Shown: piece by piece, positions 41,001 to 49,810 of the stretch
Position numbering within the stretch: position 1 is the first letter of the stretch
How the letters are laid out: each line of letters begins with the position of its first letter
IMG/VR virus record: IMGVR_UViG_3300024289_000027
Location: 1 to 64,000 of that record
DNA from: a virus
Length of the DNA: 64,000 bases
Reading direction: 5' to 3' (one strand)
Made by a program: the position numbers and the translations under genes
Notes under the pieces: model-generated
Seen by the model: only the letters and a program-made list of their open reading frames with translations
Told to the model about the DNA's origin: nothing
The model's database searches: none

Positions 41001-44000
41001 GTATTTACCACATTATTATGTTGTCTTCGAGTGTAAGACCTGAAGAAATTGTTGGTTATGGTGTATCGGAAAAAACTTTCAATCAAGATGTTAGAAATCT
41101 TTATCCACAGACAGATAGAGATAATTATGCACCAGATCCATTACCATCGATCAGTTACGCAGATTTAAATATCTTAGGAAGAGTTGTAACAGATGATAAG
41201 AAGAAATCTACAACTCGTGAAGCATTAAATCAATTACTTAGAAATAGTAGAGTTGGATTTGGTATTACTGGACTTTCTATTTCTGGAACTGGTAATACTA
41301 CAATTACCCTTTATACTGATATAGAACATAAGTTAAATTCAATTAAGTCACTATCTGTAGTTTCTCCTGGTGCAGGATATCCAATTAGTTCTAGCATCTA
41401 TAGTGCAAATCTAATAGATCAATTCCTTTTAGAAGAAGATGCTACCTGTAGATTTAATACTACTGTAACTGGTGCAATCAATCCTTCAACTTTGAGATTG
41501 GTTGATGTTGGATCTGCTCATACTGTAGGACAGAGACTTGAAATTCAAGGAGGATCTGCTGGAAATAATGCTGTAGTTACGGTTCAGGATATTAATAATA
41601 ATGTAAATGATGCATTAGATCTTTCTGGATTCTATTCTACAATTCCATTGAATGGAACTTTTAAAATTATCGATGTTCTTGATAGTAAAACTATTAAAAT
41701 TTATCATCCAACTGGAATTTCTTCCTATGTAGAAAATAGCAATAATGATGTTCCTATTGGATATTTGGCATCTAAAGGAGTAGGAATAACTTCATTTAGT
41801 TTTACTAATGTATCTTCGGGAATTGTTACTGTAACTACAAGTCAACCTCACGGATTACTTCCTGGAAATAAAATTTCTATAGTTGGCAGTGGTCATACGA
41901 TGTACAATAGTACATTTGTAGTCCGTGATAACATTGGAATCAATACATTTACCTTTAATGTAGGAATCGTTACAGAAACTAAATCTTCAACTACTGGATT
42001 TGTATTTAAGCATGGTATATCTGCTAATGCTAAAAATCTTGGTAGAGGTGAAGAGAATTTAGGATCTCGTGCTTCTACAATCTATGCAGGTGTAACCACA
42101 ACTATTTCTCAAGGCATAACAGAAAATAGTACAATTATTCAACTACAAAGTTCTAATGGATTTTATAGAGGAGATTATATTGCTATAAACTCTGAAATTG
42201 TTAGACTTGCAAGTACTGCAAATGGTAATGAATTTGATATTCTCCGTGGACAATTCGGAACTGTTAAAACTACTGCACCTGTAGGATCTTTAATTAAGAA
42301 GATTAAAGTTCTTCCTATGGAATTACGTAGACCTTCATTCATGAGGGCATCTGGACATACATTTGAATATCTTGGATATGGTCCAGGTAACTATTCTACT
42401 GGTTTACCACAAAAACAAAATAGAATTCTTGATGAGGATGATATTTTAACATCTCAGGCAAGAGAGCAAAGAGGTGGAACAGTAGTTTATACTGGTATGA
42501 ATGACAGTGGAGAATTTTTCTCAGGAAGTAAGAAACTTATTTCTGCAACTGGAGAAGAAAAAGTAATTGAAGCACCAATTCTTACTTACACTGGTGATGA
42601 TGCAGAGGGTGAAAATAGCAATAGATTGAGTGGTGTATTTGATGAAATTCTTGTTCGTGAAAGAATTACTGTAGAAGGTGGAGAAAATAATAATCAAAGT
42701 TCTCAATTCTATGGACCAGTAAACTTTACTCAAAAGATCACTAATCTTTCTGAAGATGGAATCTTAACCAAGAATTTTTATATTCGTGGAACAGCATCTC
42801 AAGAAAAACTATTTACTGTTGGATTATCTACTCCAACTTCTGCAATCATTCCAAATCCAACTCTTGGTGATATTTCTTATATTTCAAACCCAACCAATGG
42901 TTATATTGGACACATTTATTTGGAAAATGAATGGAGACCTTGGGGACCTATTAGTAGAACTCCTGATATTTTAGACTTTAAATTTGATAAACTTGGAATA
43001 GGGACTATTGCCGTAGGTAATTATAATTTTAGTGTTAACGGTGATACTTTAATTCAAAACCTTCGTGTAACTGGACAAGTAGTTTTTGATCAAACTCAAA
43101 GTTTGGGTGATGTTGAATTTGAAGATATTGTTGTTAATAGAACTGCAAGATTTACTGGAACTGGAATTGATCCAATCACAGGACTTGGAACATCTTATAC
43201 TCAGATTCATGAGAGAGGTATATCTAGACTCAATCATTTAGAAGTAGTTGGTGTATCTACATTCTCAGGAAATGTTTATATTAATAATAATCTTTTTGTA
43301 GATTCAATTGAACTTGATGAAATTAGAGTAGGAATTGCAGCATCTCATATTATTGACACCAAAACTAGAGAATTGGTTCTCAAATCTAAATCTGGTGATG
43401 TAATTGTAAACTCTAATTTCAAAGTTGCGGATGGAAATGTTTCAATCTCTACGACAAGAAATATTAGTGTACCTAATTTAGGAGTCGTAACTGCATATAT
43501 TAATGAAGCATCTGTATTGAGACTTGGTGTAGGTAATACAAATCAAACATCTTATGCAGAATTCAATAATGATGTTAGAGTATTCCCTGATTATGGACTT
43601 CGCATTGGAAGATCTGCTGGAATTGGAAATGTAACTTCTGATATTTTACATCGTGGAACTGCTGCACTTAGATTAATTACTGTAGATTCTGCTGATGTAA
43701 GTATTTTTACCAACAATAGTGAGAAATTTAGAGTTGGATCTTCAGGAACAATAACATCATATCAAAATAATTCTGGTCAGAATCTTAGAGGTGCTCACTT
43801 TAAGATTAATCAGGGTGGAACTGGTGATGTTGCAATGTCTTGGGACATCACTCATAATAACTCAAATATTCGTTGGTATGCAGGTATTGATACAAGTGAT
43901 GGATATAGCTGGAAGTTAGCAAATCCTCTAGTAACAGTTCCATATGGTAATGAGAATTTTGATGTAGATGCTAAATTAAGAGTGGATCCAAATGGAAATA

Positions 44001-44803
44001 CTCTAATCTCAGGAGATCTGACTTTAGGTGGATCTAATTTTATATCTACTTCAACTGGAATATTCAATTTACTCAATACAAACGTTACTACAATTAATGC
44101 TTTTGGTAATGCTAATAATGTAAATATTGCTTCTAATTCTATTACTTCTAGAGTTAATATTCTTGGAACTACTGAATCGAATAATGCAAATACTGGAGCA
44201 CTTGTTGTTTCTGGTGGTGTGGGTATTGCTAAGAATTTAAATGTTGCTGGCAATGCAAGAATCAGTGGAATTGTAACGGTTAATCAAAATCTGATTGTTG
44301 ATGGCACTGCACAACTTGCTACTGTTGACATCAATGGTGGAAATATTGATGGTACAGTTATTGGTGCGGCTGTTCGTGCTTCAGCACAATTTACTTCAAT
44401 AAATGTAAATGCAAATTCTACATTTAATGGTAAAAATCTTACTGATGTTGTATTACAAAAATATGGTGAAACTGTTTATAACATGGGAGATATTGCAGGA
44501 AATCGAAATATTAATCTAAATGATGGAAATGTATTCATTGGAACTTTAACTGCTAATTCTACATTTACAATCACAAATCCAATTAATCTTCCTAATGTTG
44601 GCAGCAGTTTCACTTTAATTTTAACAAATGGAACTGGTGGTCCATATTCTGTTTCTTGGAATCCTTCAAGTAATGTTAAATTCCCAAATAACTTGAGTCC
44701 AATTAGAACTCAAGATGCAGGAAAAACTGATATTTGGATTTTCATTACTCCAAATCAAGGTACAACTTGGTATGGTAATATAGCACTCTATAATTTCTCA
44801 TAA
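38063..44803 (+). CDS. Giant virion structural protein, 2,246 aa
   Basis: The largest gene in the window. The N-terminus has NILYVDPNNFDATDSIENRG and IQRALIEAARF, similar in layout to the beta-helix start in the 30,989 protein. Long beta-rich repeats follow, including ITVTTADLQTGTPKPHGL-type and VTVTTSQPHGLLPGNKISI units that look like repeated Ig-like or hub modules, and the C-terminal 700 residues are fibre-like (VSGGVGIAKNLNVAGNARIS). No S74 domain is present. I infer a long fibre or baseplate-anchored adhesin. No frame break was seen. Confidence 0.7.
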   Translation: MPLSRLDNFLRNPEGNILYVDPNNFDATDSIENRGDSLVRPFVSIQRALIEAARFSYQQGKNNDLNDRTTIMVYPSTHYIDNRPGYSIQDVNGSAVYKKRVGKDTWQTTTLDPLSFSSNFDIFDTNNDLYKFNSISGGVILPRGTSIIGVDLRKTKIRPLYIPNPYDDDVDLSSIFNVTGTCYFSTFTFFDADTTKTVFKDYTDNRSVPNFSHHKLTAFTYADGVNKARLGYEQTDLTDLQMYYYKVARAYGDISGRGLGDYPLNNDFEPSIDEYRIVGSLQSNPLGISSIRAGNGDGTGDNSIITVTTADLQTGTPKPHGLFIDTPVLISGITEEPASYNGSFVVREVVGLTTFTFSAVSTPTNLLPDPAAFDTATVVVESDTVSSASPYIFNCSLRSVYGMCGMHGDGSKADGFKSMVVAQYTGVSLQKDDNAFLIYEDGVYYDNLTLPNNSTERPLHTNSRAIYKPEYENFHIKTSNDGFIQSVSIFAIGFAKHFVTESGGDMSITNSNSNFGAISLESVGYRRESFDRDDVGYITHIIPPKEITTNENQVTWLSIDTYKTINPSNTLKRLYISSYSTKDVAPPSQTDGYRIGAKLQDKLYLTVTQGTDLQTFESPIYMPVPGGGEGVTSKKEYTIARTGGFNNISSNILTLTQNHQLFNGERVRIFSDTGQAPDGIQIDKVYYAITGGFLSDNQIQLAFSLNDAISRTPIQGIGNNGGRITVLSTVSDKFPGDLGHPVQWDENVGSWYLTSSQFTAQNKIYGAVVGLGTEILGLESPSTYFKRKLDNRAIEDKIYKLRYVIPKEYTFARPPQAGFVLQESKNVGISSLTIDEGTNLQSPVDLRNEKVIIDAIADSIVDNSQVVTITTEVPHNFIPGDIVKVQKIKSTNNTSGTGIVSTFNGSYPVVDVLDSKSFKYRISGVSTNPGNFLNAINSRTTRQQRDDLPLVSRESYLDNYFAYRVNTVKRHIPGEDGQDGIYHIIMLSSSVRPEEIVGYGVSEKTFNQDVRNLYPQTDRDNYAPDPLPSISYADLNILGRVVTDDKKKSTTREALNQLLRNSRVGFGITGLSISGTGNTTITLYTDIEHKLNSIKSLSVVSPGAGYPISSSIYSANLIDQFLLEEDATCRFNTTVTGAINPSTLRLVDVGSAHTVGQRLEIQGGSAGNNAVVTVQDINNNVNDALDLSGFYSTIPLNGTFKIIDVLDSKTIKIYHPTGISSYVENSNNDVPIGYLASKGVGITSFSFTNVSSGIVTVTTSQPHGLLPGNKISIVGSGHTMYNSTFVVRDNIGINTFTFNVGIVTETKSSTTGFVFKHGISANAKNLGRGEENLGSRASTIYAGVTTTISQGITENSTIIQLQSSNGFYRGDYIAINSEIVRLASTANGNEFDILRGQFGTVKTTAPVGSLIKKIKVLPMELRRPSFMRASGHTFEYLGYGPGNYSTGLPQKQNRILDEDDILTSQAREQRGGTVVYTGMNDSGEFFSGSKKLISATGEEKVIEAPILTYTGDDAEGENSNRLSGVFDEILVRERITVEGGENNNQSSQFYGPVNFTQKITNLSEDGILTKNFYIRGTASQEKLFTVGLSTPTSAIIPNPTLGDISYISNPTNGYIGHIYLENEWRPWGPISRTPDILDFKFDKLGIGTIAVGNYNFSVNGDTLIQNLRVTGQVVFDQTQSLGDVEFEDIVVNRTARFTGTGIDPITGLGTSYTQIHERGISRLNHLEVVGVSTFSGNVYINNNLFVDSIELDEIRVGIAASHIIDTKTRELVLKSKSGDVIVNSNFKVADGNVSISTTRNISVPNLGVVTAYINEASVLRLGVGNTNQTSYAEFNNDVRVFPDYGLRIGRSAGIGNVTSDILHRGTAALRLITVDSADVSIFTNNSEKFRVGSSGTITSYQNNSGQNLRGAHFKINQGGTGDVAMSWDITHNNSNIRWYAGIDTSDGYSWKLANPLVTVPYGNENFDVDAKLRVDPNGNTLISGDLTLGGSNFISTSTGIFNLLNTNVTTINAFGNANNVNIASNSITSRVNILGTTESNNANTGALVVSGGVGIAKNLNVAGNARISGIVTVNQNLIVDGTAQLATVDINGGNIDGTVIGAAVRASAQFTSINVNANSTFNGKNLTDVVLQKYGETVYNMGDIAGNRNINLNDGNVFIGTLTANSTFTITNPINLPNVGSSFTLILTNGTGGPYSVSWNPSSNVKFPNNLSPIRTQDAGKTDIWIFITPNQGTTWYGNIALYNFS

Positions 44804-44806
44804 ATA
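44799..44806 (+). promoter_or_regulatory. Late promoter CATAAATA
   Basis: It contains the stop codon of the giant structural gene and lies 19 bases before the prolyl-hydroxylase-like gene. Confidence 0.55.
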
Positions 44807-44825
44807 ATTTTAAATTAATTTTTTC

Positions 44826-45428
44826 ATGAATATGAATGAAACTTATAAAGATTTTGTAGGAATGTATAAGGATGTTTATCCTGATGGATTTTGCAATCAC
44901 ATGATTTGTGAATTCGAAAGATTCCGTGAAGGTGGATATTGTGGAAATAGGCAGGATAGTGAAAATACTACAAAAACAAAAAAGCAGGATGAATTTTTCT
45001 TTTTAAATCTTAAGAATCATTCTTTTTCTTCTTTTAATGGATTTTCTGCCACTGATATTTTTTTTGATGGACTTCAGAGATGTTATGACTCTTATGTGAG
45101 AGAATATGATGTTCTTAATGATTTAAATATGAAATGTACAAGTGTTAAAGTACAAAAAACTCTTCCCGGTGGTGGATATCATGTATGGCATTGTGAACAG
45201 GGAAATGGTGATTCTTCTGCTAGAGCATTAACTTATATTTTATATCTTAATGATATTGATGAAGATGGTGCAGGGGAGACTGAACTTTTATATCAAAGAA
45301 TGAGAATACCCCCACAAGAAAATTCTCTTGTTATTTTCCCTGCTGCATATACACATACACATAGGGGAAATGTAGTTCATGGCAATAAATCCAAATATAT
45401 AGTAACAGGTTGGTTTTATCTAGAGTAA
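44826..45428 (+). CDS. Prolyl-4-hydroxylase-like 2OG-Fe(II) oxygenase
   Basis: This 200-residue protein has the double-stranded beta-helix of 2-oxoglutarate/Fe(II) dioxygenases. GGGYHVWHCEQ (about 115-125) provides H-x-E instead of the usual H-x-D iron ligands. YILYLNDIDEDGAGETELLY, FPAAYTHTHRGN with the distal histidine, and KYIVTGW with the 2-oxoglutarate-binding lysine follow. The family hydroxylates prolines or other side chains. It ends 7 bases before a collagen-like Gly-X-Pro gene, its obvious candidate substrate. Expression is probably late from CATAAATA at 44799. Confidence 0.85.
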   Translation: MNMNETYKDFVGMYKDVYPDGFCNHMICEFERFREGGYCGNRQDSENTTKTKKQDEFFFLNLKNHSFSSFNGFSATDIFFDGLQRCYDSYVREYDVLNDLNMKCTSVKVQKTLPGGGYHVWHCEQGNGDSSARALTYILYLNDIDEDGAGETELLYQRMRIPPQENSLVIFPAAYTHTHRGNVVHGNKSKYIVTGWFYLE

Positions 45429-45435
45429 AAAGCAA

Positions 45436-47103
45436 ATGGCATTTGGAATCACTAGAAGAGCAACAAAAGCAACAATGACCCCTCCTGGGTCAATTACTTT
45501 TTACGCACCTGCTACTTGGCAGGCACCTTCAACTAGAATTACTCGTGTAAATTTGGAAGGTATAGGTGCCAAAGGTTCTTCTGGAACTGATGGAACTGCT
45601 GGATTACCTGGTGATGCTGGAAATCGAGGAAGTGATGGTACAGCAGGTCCTGCAGGACCTGCTGGAAATAAAGGGAGTGATGGAAATGTTGGGGCAGGTG
45701 GAGACCCTGGAAATCCTGGAACTGGGGGTCGTGGAGGTGCTGGTGGATTTGGGTTTGCAAATGCTGGTTGTACTGGTGCCTCTGGGGGTGGAGGTGGAGG
45801 AGGTGGAGGTGCCTGGGGACCTAAAAAATCTGTAGGGGCAGGAAATCAAAATGGTAGATCTGGTGCAGGTGGGAATGGTGCAAATGGTAGAAATGGTGGA
45901 TGTACTGGAAATCGTCCAGGTGGTGCAGGTGGAGCTAGTGGTACTATGGGTTATGAATTAATATCAGCATATGGTACTGGTGGAGATGGTGGAAATGGGG
46001 GGAATGGTGCAAATGGTGAACCTGGCAATCAAGCTAATAATATTGGACAGCCTGGAGGTAATGGATCTTCTGGGTTTGGTGGTGGGCCTGGTAGAAACGG
46101 AAGTATAGGTAGTCCTGGAAATTTAAATACTAATGCTACTTCATTTCCAGGTACTGATGGTTTTCCTGGAAATTTAAATGCAAACAGTCCAGGTAAATCT
46201 GGATCTAGTGGTTTACCTGGAAATATTGGTTCTTCTTCTAGAATGTTGGGATATAGTTTTGTAGGTGGTGCTGGAGGATTAGCTGGAACTGGAAATTTTG
46301 GAACACCTGGAACTGTAGGTGAACGTGGAATTGCAGGAAATGCAGGAGGTCCAGGGAGTGCAGGTTTTGGTGGAGATGCTGGAAATATAGGTGAACCTGG
46401 GAGTGCTGGAAATGGAAATCGAGGTGAAGATGGAACTCCTTCTAATTGGAGGGGTGGTCCTGGAGGTTCTGGTGGTGGAGGTGGTGGTGCCGGTCGTCAT
46501 GGTAAAGTTTTAGCAGGTGGTCCGGGGGGAAGTCCGGGTAATGGTTCTGCTGGGGGATGGGCTAATGGTGATAATGGTGGAAGTGGTGGAAATTCTGGAA
46601 ATGGTGGTGCTGGGGGATTTGCAGGAGGTAGAGAATCGAATGGTAGGGGAAATCCTGGGGGTGATGGAACTGATGGTGGTGGAGGAGGTGGAGGAGGTAA
46701 AGGTAGTGGAAGTCCTTCAATTGGTAATAAACTAGGGAACCCTGTTGGTGGAGGAGGTGGAGGAGGTGGAGGAGGTCATGGGATTGGAGGTTCTGCTCAG
46801 TCAGGTACTAATGGTTCTGGGGGGAGAGATGGGTATGGAAATCCAGGAATTTATGGAAGACCTGGTAATATGAATCCTGGTAGTTATGGAACTCCAGGTC
46901 GAGCTGGAACTGCTGGGAATTTAAATACTGCTAGTTATGGTAAACTTGGTGCTGCTGGCAGTCCAGGTAATGCAAACAAAGGTCTTCCTGGATCTGTTGC
47001 AAATTTAACTAAATATAATGATATTTCAATCAATCCATTTCAATTATATGATGTTGTAGTCCCAGATGGAGGATTTATAACTGTGAGATGGTATGCACAA
47101 TAA
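45436..47103 (+). CDS. Collagen-like glycine-rich fibre protein
   Basis: A 555-residue protein: a 40-residue start (FYAPATWQAPSTRITRVNLEG) is followed to about residue 518 by Gly-X-Y-like repeats (GTAGLPGDAGNRG, GPAGPAGNKG, GDPGNPG) interrupted by poly-Gly runs, ending with a folded tail (YNDISINPFQLYDVVV). Prolines often occupy the Y position (LPG, DPG, NPG, EPG, QPG, SPG), the position hydroxylated in collagen. The fold could be a collagen triple helix or the polyglycine-II sandwich of phage adhesins. It is probably a virion fibre or tip adhesin. Gene position after the oxygenase suggests modification. Confidence 0.85.
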   Translation: MAFGITRRATKATMTPPGSITFYAPATWQAPSTRITRVNLEGIGAKGSSGTDGTAGLPGDAGNRGSDGTAGPAGPAGNKGSDGNVGAGGDPGNPGTGGRGGAGGFGFANAGCTGASGGGGGGGGGAWGPKKSVGAGNQNGRSGAGGNGANGRNGGCTGNRPGGAGGASGTMGYELISAYGTGGDGGNGGNGANGEPGNQANNIGQPGGNGSSGFGGGPGRNGSIGSPGNLNTNATSFPGTDGFPGNLNANSPGKSGSSGLPGNIGSSSRMLGYSFVGGAGGLAGTGNFGTPGTVGERGIAGNAGGPGSAGFGGDAGNIGEPGSAGNGNRGEDGTPSNWRGGPGGSGGGGGGAGRHGKVLAGGPGGSPGNGSAGGWANGDNGGSGGNSGNGGAGGFAGGRESNGRGNPGGDGTDGGGGGGGGKGSGSPSIGNKLGNPVGGGGGGGGGGHGIGGSAQSGTNGSGGRDGYGNPGIYGRPGNMNPGSYGTPGRAGTAGNLNTASYGKLGAAGSPGNANKGLPGSVANLTKYNDISINPFQLYDVVVPDGGFITVRWYAQ

Positions 47104-47126
47104 CATAATAAGGAGATGCAATTAAC

Positions 47127-47795
47127 ATGGCTTCAAAAAAGAAAACTAATGAAATACGTGAAAAAATAAATCAAATTTATGAAGAAAATGAATTAGCAGG
47201 ATTGAAAGCAAGTAAAAGTAGAGCTAGATCAGTAACAGTGGGAACTGCATTTGGTGGTGTAGTCGAAATATCAATGAGGGGAGACTATTATAATCTTTGG
47301 TCTGTTCTTCAACCTGTAGAAGTTATTGAACTTATAGAACAATTAGCCTCAGGAGTAGGACTTCAAATTGCTATGAGACCTAGACAAGATTTTGCTTCCT
47401 GGAGGGGGTGGAATTTAGATGCTGACGATAGATATTGGGCAGGTGCTGCACCTTGGCAAATGCAACAGGTAATGGAAACACATAAAAAATCTTTAGAAGG
47501 AAATACTGAAGAGAAAAAGGCACTTCCCACAAAAACAAAATCAAAGAAAAAAAATAAATCTTTTGATATTGAAGAACAATCTAAAAAAGTATTTGAAGAG
47601 TTAAAAATTCAAGAAGAAATTTCTGATAATTTGGGAAAAGAACCATTAAAAAATCTTGAAAAATTAAGAGAAAATGTTAAAAAAGATAGGAAAAAGAGTG
47701 AAAAAGAAATAGCTAAACGTAGAGTTATACAATCAATTGAAAATGGTGCAGATCCCGACCAAGCTTGGAAAGATTATGAAGAACATTTTAGTTGA
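47127..47795 (+). CDS. Hypothetical protein, 222 aa
   Basis: The N-terminal half (30-120) is a small beta/alpha domain (SVTVGTAFGGVVEISMRGDY, PVEVIELIEQLASGVGLQIA, RPRQDFASWRG). The C-terminal half is charged and coiled-coil-like (KKKNKSFDIEEQSKKVFEEL). AAGGAG lies 12 bases before the ATG. I do not know its function; context suggests a fibre or assembly role. Confidence 0.65.
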   Translation: MASKKKTNEIREKINQIYEENELAGLKASKSRARSVTVGTAFGGVVEISMRGDYYNLWSVLQPVEVIELIEQLASGVGLQIAMRPRQDFASWRGWNLDADDRYWAGAAPWQMQQVMETHKKSLEGNTEEKKALPTKTKSKKKNKSFDIEEQSKKVFEELKIQEEISDNLGKEPLKNLEKLRENVKKDRKKSEKEIAKRRVIQSIENGADPDQAWKDYEEHFS

Positions 47796-48381
47796 TTTAT
47801 ATTTTGAAATAAATCCAAAAGAAAAAAAAATTTTAAGTCCTCCAGAAAAATTAGAAATAAATTGGAAAAATATTTCAGGAATTGTATATCTTAATAAAGA
47901 TGAACTTTATGATCTTTCTTGGGCAGGATATCCAAATCATGGGTTCTTAAAATTTTCAAAAGAAAATGAAAAAAAGTTGAAAGAATTTGAATGTGATAGT
48001 ATACTATTTGAAATTATAAAGTCTCAATTCAAAGATCAAATAAGTTCATTAAGATATGAAATAGAATGTTCAGGGATTAATATCGATAATAGATATGAAA
48101 TATCTACCGACGATAGATCTAAAACATTATTGCTATTAAAATATTTGGAATGTAATTCTAATAATGATTTAAAATTCAAATGGAAATCAAAAAGTGGATT
48201 TATTGATTTTACTTCAAGTGAATTTATTAAAATGGTAAATGAAATTCAAAAATTTTTTCAAAAACTATTTGACTTAGAATTTGATCTTAATAATCAGATT
48301 GATAAATGTAATGATATTTTAGATATTTTTTCATTGATTTCAAATGATATTTCTTGGCCCTCTAATATGATAAAAATATGA
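47776..48381 (+). CDS. DUF4376-like putative fibre-assembly protein
   Basis: The part ECSGINIDNRYEISTDDRSK (about residues 96-115) resembles DUF4376, a domain of phage tail-fibre-associated proteins (G-I-x-V/I ... I-x-T-D-x-x-S/R). I chose ATG 47776 (201 aa), which has GGAAAG just upstream and overlaps the previous gene by 20 bases; an earlier ATG at 47737 is possible. It overlaps the next oxygenase-like gene by four bases. Function unknown. Confidence 0.5.
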   Translation: MKNILVDLYFEINPKEKKILSPPEKLEINWKNISGIVYLNKDELYDLSWAGYPNHGFLKFSKENEKKLKEFECDSILFEIIKSQFKDQISSLRYEIECSGINIDNRYEISTDDRSKTLLLLKYLECNSNNDLKFKWKSKSGFIDFTSSEFIKMVNEIQKFFQKLFDLEFDLNNQIDKCNDILDIFSLISNDISWPSNMIKI

Positions 48382-49046
48382 TATCTAAATTTTTAAAAAG
48401 TAAAAATATCATTAACATGGTCAGACCATTGATAGATGAAGATGAACTTAGTGTAGTTAATGCAAAAGAATATTATTTAAAAAATTATAATAATAATGGT
48501 TTATTTTATTATTATAGTGATTTATTTAAAGATAATGAATTGAATAAAATAATTTCCATTTGCAATCGTATTCCTGAAGTTGATGCATTAGTTTCAACTA
48601 ATAATGATTTAGAAATTCAAACTAGAATTTCTAAATTATCTTGGGTTCCTGTTAATAATGTAACAGAATGGATTTATCAAAGATTAACTGATTGTATAAA
48701 TTATGTTAATTCTGAGTATTTTAAATTTGATTTAGAAAAAATTGAAATGCTTCAGTTTACAAAATATTATGGAAATACTAAGAGTTTTTACAAACCACAT
48801 TTGGATACAATATACAATAATGTTCCACACGATAGGAAACTTTCTTTTGTATTACAACTTTCAGATCCGTCTGAATATGAAGGTGGTGAATTGAGATTGC
48901 ATTTAAGTAAAACTCCTCAAATTATAGAAAAGAAAAAAGGATTAATTACATTTTTTCCATCTAATGTTCTTCATGAATGTACTCCTATTACAAAAGGAAC
49001 TAGATATGTTCTTGTTGGTTGGGTAATTGGTCCAAGATTTAAATAA
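48378..49046 (+). CDS. 2OG-Fe(II) oxygenase, PKHD/PiuC-like
   Basis: A second oxygenase with complete iron ligands: YKPHLDTI gives H-x-D, LSFVLQLSDPSEYEGGELRL is the typical core, SNVLHECTPI supplies the distal histidine, and GTRYVLVGW the arginine for 2-oxoglutarate. The PKHD-type hydroxylase family includes prolyl and lysyl hydroxylases and siderophore-related proteins. It is 222 aa, or 209 aa from an inner ATG at 48417. Substrate unknown; nearby fibres are candidates. Confidence 0.82.
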   Translation: MISKFLKSKNIINMVRPLIDEDELSVVNAKEYYLKNYNNNGLFYYYSDLFKDNELNKIISICNRIPEVDALVSTNNDLEIQTRISKLSWVPVNNVTEWIYQRLTDCINYVNSEYFKFDLEKIEMLQFTKYYGNTKSFYKPHLDTIYNNVPHDRKLSFVLQLSDPSEYEGGELRLHLSKTPQIIEKKKGLITFFPSNVLHECTPITKGTRYVLVGWVIGPRFK

Positions 49047-49051
49047 AAATT

Positions 49052-49648
49052 ATGATAGAACCTCAAAATTTTAAAAGTGATCATTATAAAATAATTAGAA
49101 ATTTTTTAGAAGAAGATTTTGTTGAATTTATCCAAGATTATTTTACATTGAAAATTAATTCAAGTGATATTAATCTTTATCAAAATACTTATGATTTTTG
49201 TTATGATTCTCTGTCTGAAGTTATATTACAAAATTCATGTGAACCTTTAGGTGAGATTTTAGGAATTAATATACTTCCAACATATAGTTTTGTTAGAATG
49301 TATATGAAAGGTGATCAATTACAGTACGATGTAAATAAAAATTCTGGTGAAATTACGGCAATTTTATCTTTAGGATTTTCAAAAGAAAATGATGTAGATC
49401 CAATCCACCTTAATAGAGTTAATAAACAATTTGATTCTATTGAAATTAATTTAAATCCGGGTGACCTATGTATCTTTGACAGTAGATACTTATCAAATTC
49501 TGGACCAATTTCTAAAAGTAAATGGAATCTTCAATGTTTTTTACATTTTGTTGATGGAAATGGTTCAAATAAAAAATTAATTTATAATGGTAGGACGTAT
49601 CTTGGATTTGGTTTTGATAAATGTATAAATAACGAAGAGTTAAAATAA
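49052..49648 (+). CDS. Oxygenase-fold protein lacking iron ligands
   Basis: The overall order YSFVRMYMKGDQLQYDVNKN ... SGEITAILSLGFS ... LNPGDLCIFDSR ... LQCFLHFVD matches a family of 2OG-Fe(II)-type phage and bacterial proteins that usually has L-P-x-H-x-D at the first site. Here this segment reads L-Q-Y-D-V-N, so both ligands seem to be lost, and the distal histidine site reads SNSG. I infer a degenerate, possibly non-catalytic partner or binding protein. It follows the PKHD-type gene by 5 bases. Confidence 0.6.
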   Translation: MIEPQNFKSDHYKIIRNFLEEDFVEFIQDYFTLKINSSDINLYQNTYDFCYDSLSEVILQNSCEPLGEILGINILPTYSFVRMYMKGDQLQYDVNKNSGEITAILSLGFSKENDVDPIHLNRVNKQFDSIEINLNPGDLCIFDSRYLSNSGPISKSKWNLQCFLHFVDGNGSNKKLIYNGRTYLGFGFDKCINNEELK

Positions 49649-49654
49649 TCTATT

Positions 49655-49810
49655 ATGAAACAAGATGAAATGAAAACCATTCTGACTGAAAAGGCAACTA
49701 AAATTAGAGATGAACTTCTTGCTATGGAACAAGAATTCAATAAAAAGAAAGAAGAATTCTTGAAACTTCAAGGTGCATTAGAAGCATTAGAAGAATTGGA
49801 AACTGAATAA
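49655..49810 (+). CDS. Small coiled-coil protein, 51 aa
   Basis: A 51-residue all-helical protein with heptad-like leucines and many Glu and Lys (MKQDEMKTILTEKATKIRDE...). It is too short for the usual ORF size cut. It starts 6 bases after the previous stop and ends just before a terminator. A role in fibre assembly is possible but unsupported. Confidence 0.55.
   Translation: MKQDEMKTILTEKATKIRDELLAMEQEFNKKKEEFLKLQGALEALEELETE

Noticed and set aside
45604-46500. Long open frames rich in Ser/Thr/Ile opposite the collagen-like gene
   Set aside because: They are by-products of the GGT/GGA-rich glycine codons on the plus strand and have no ribosome binding sites or family features.
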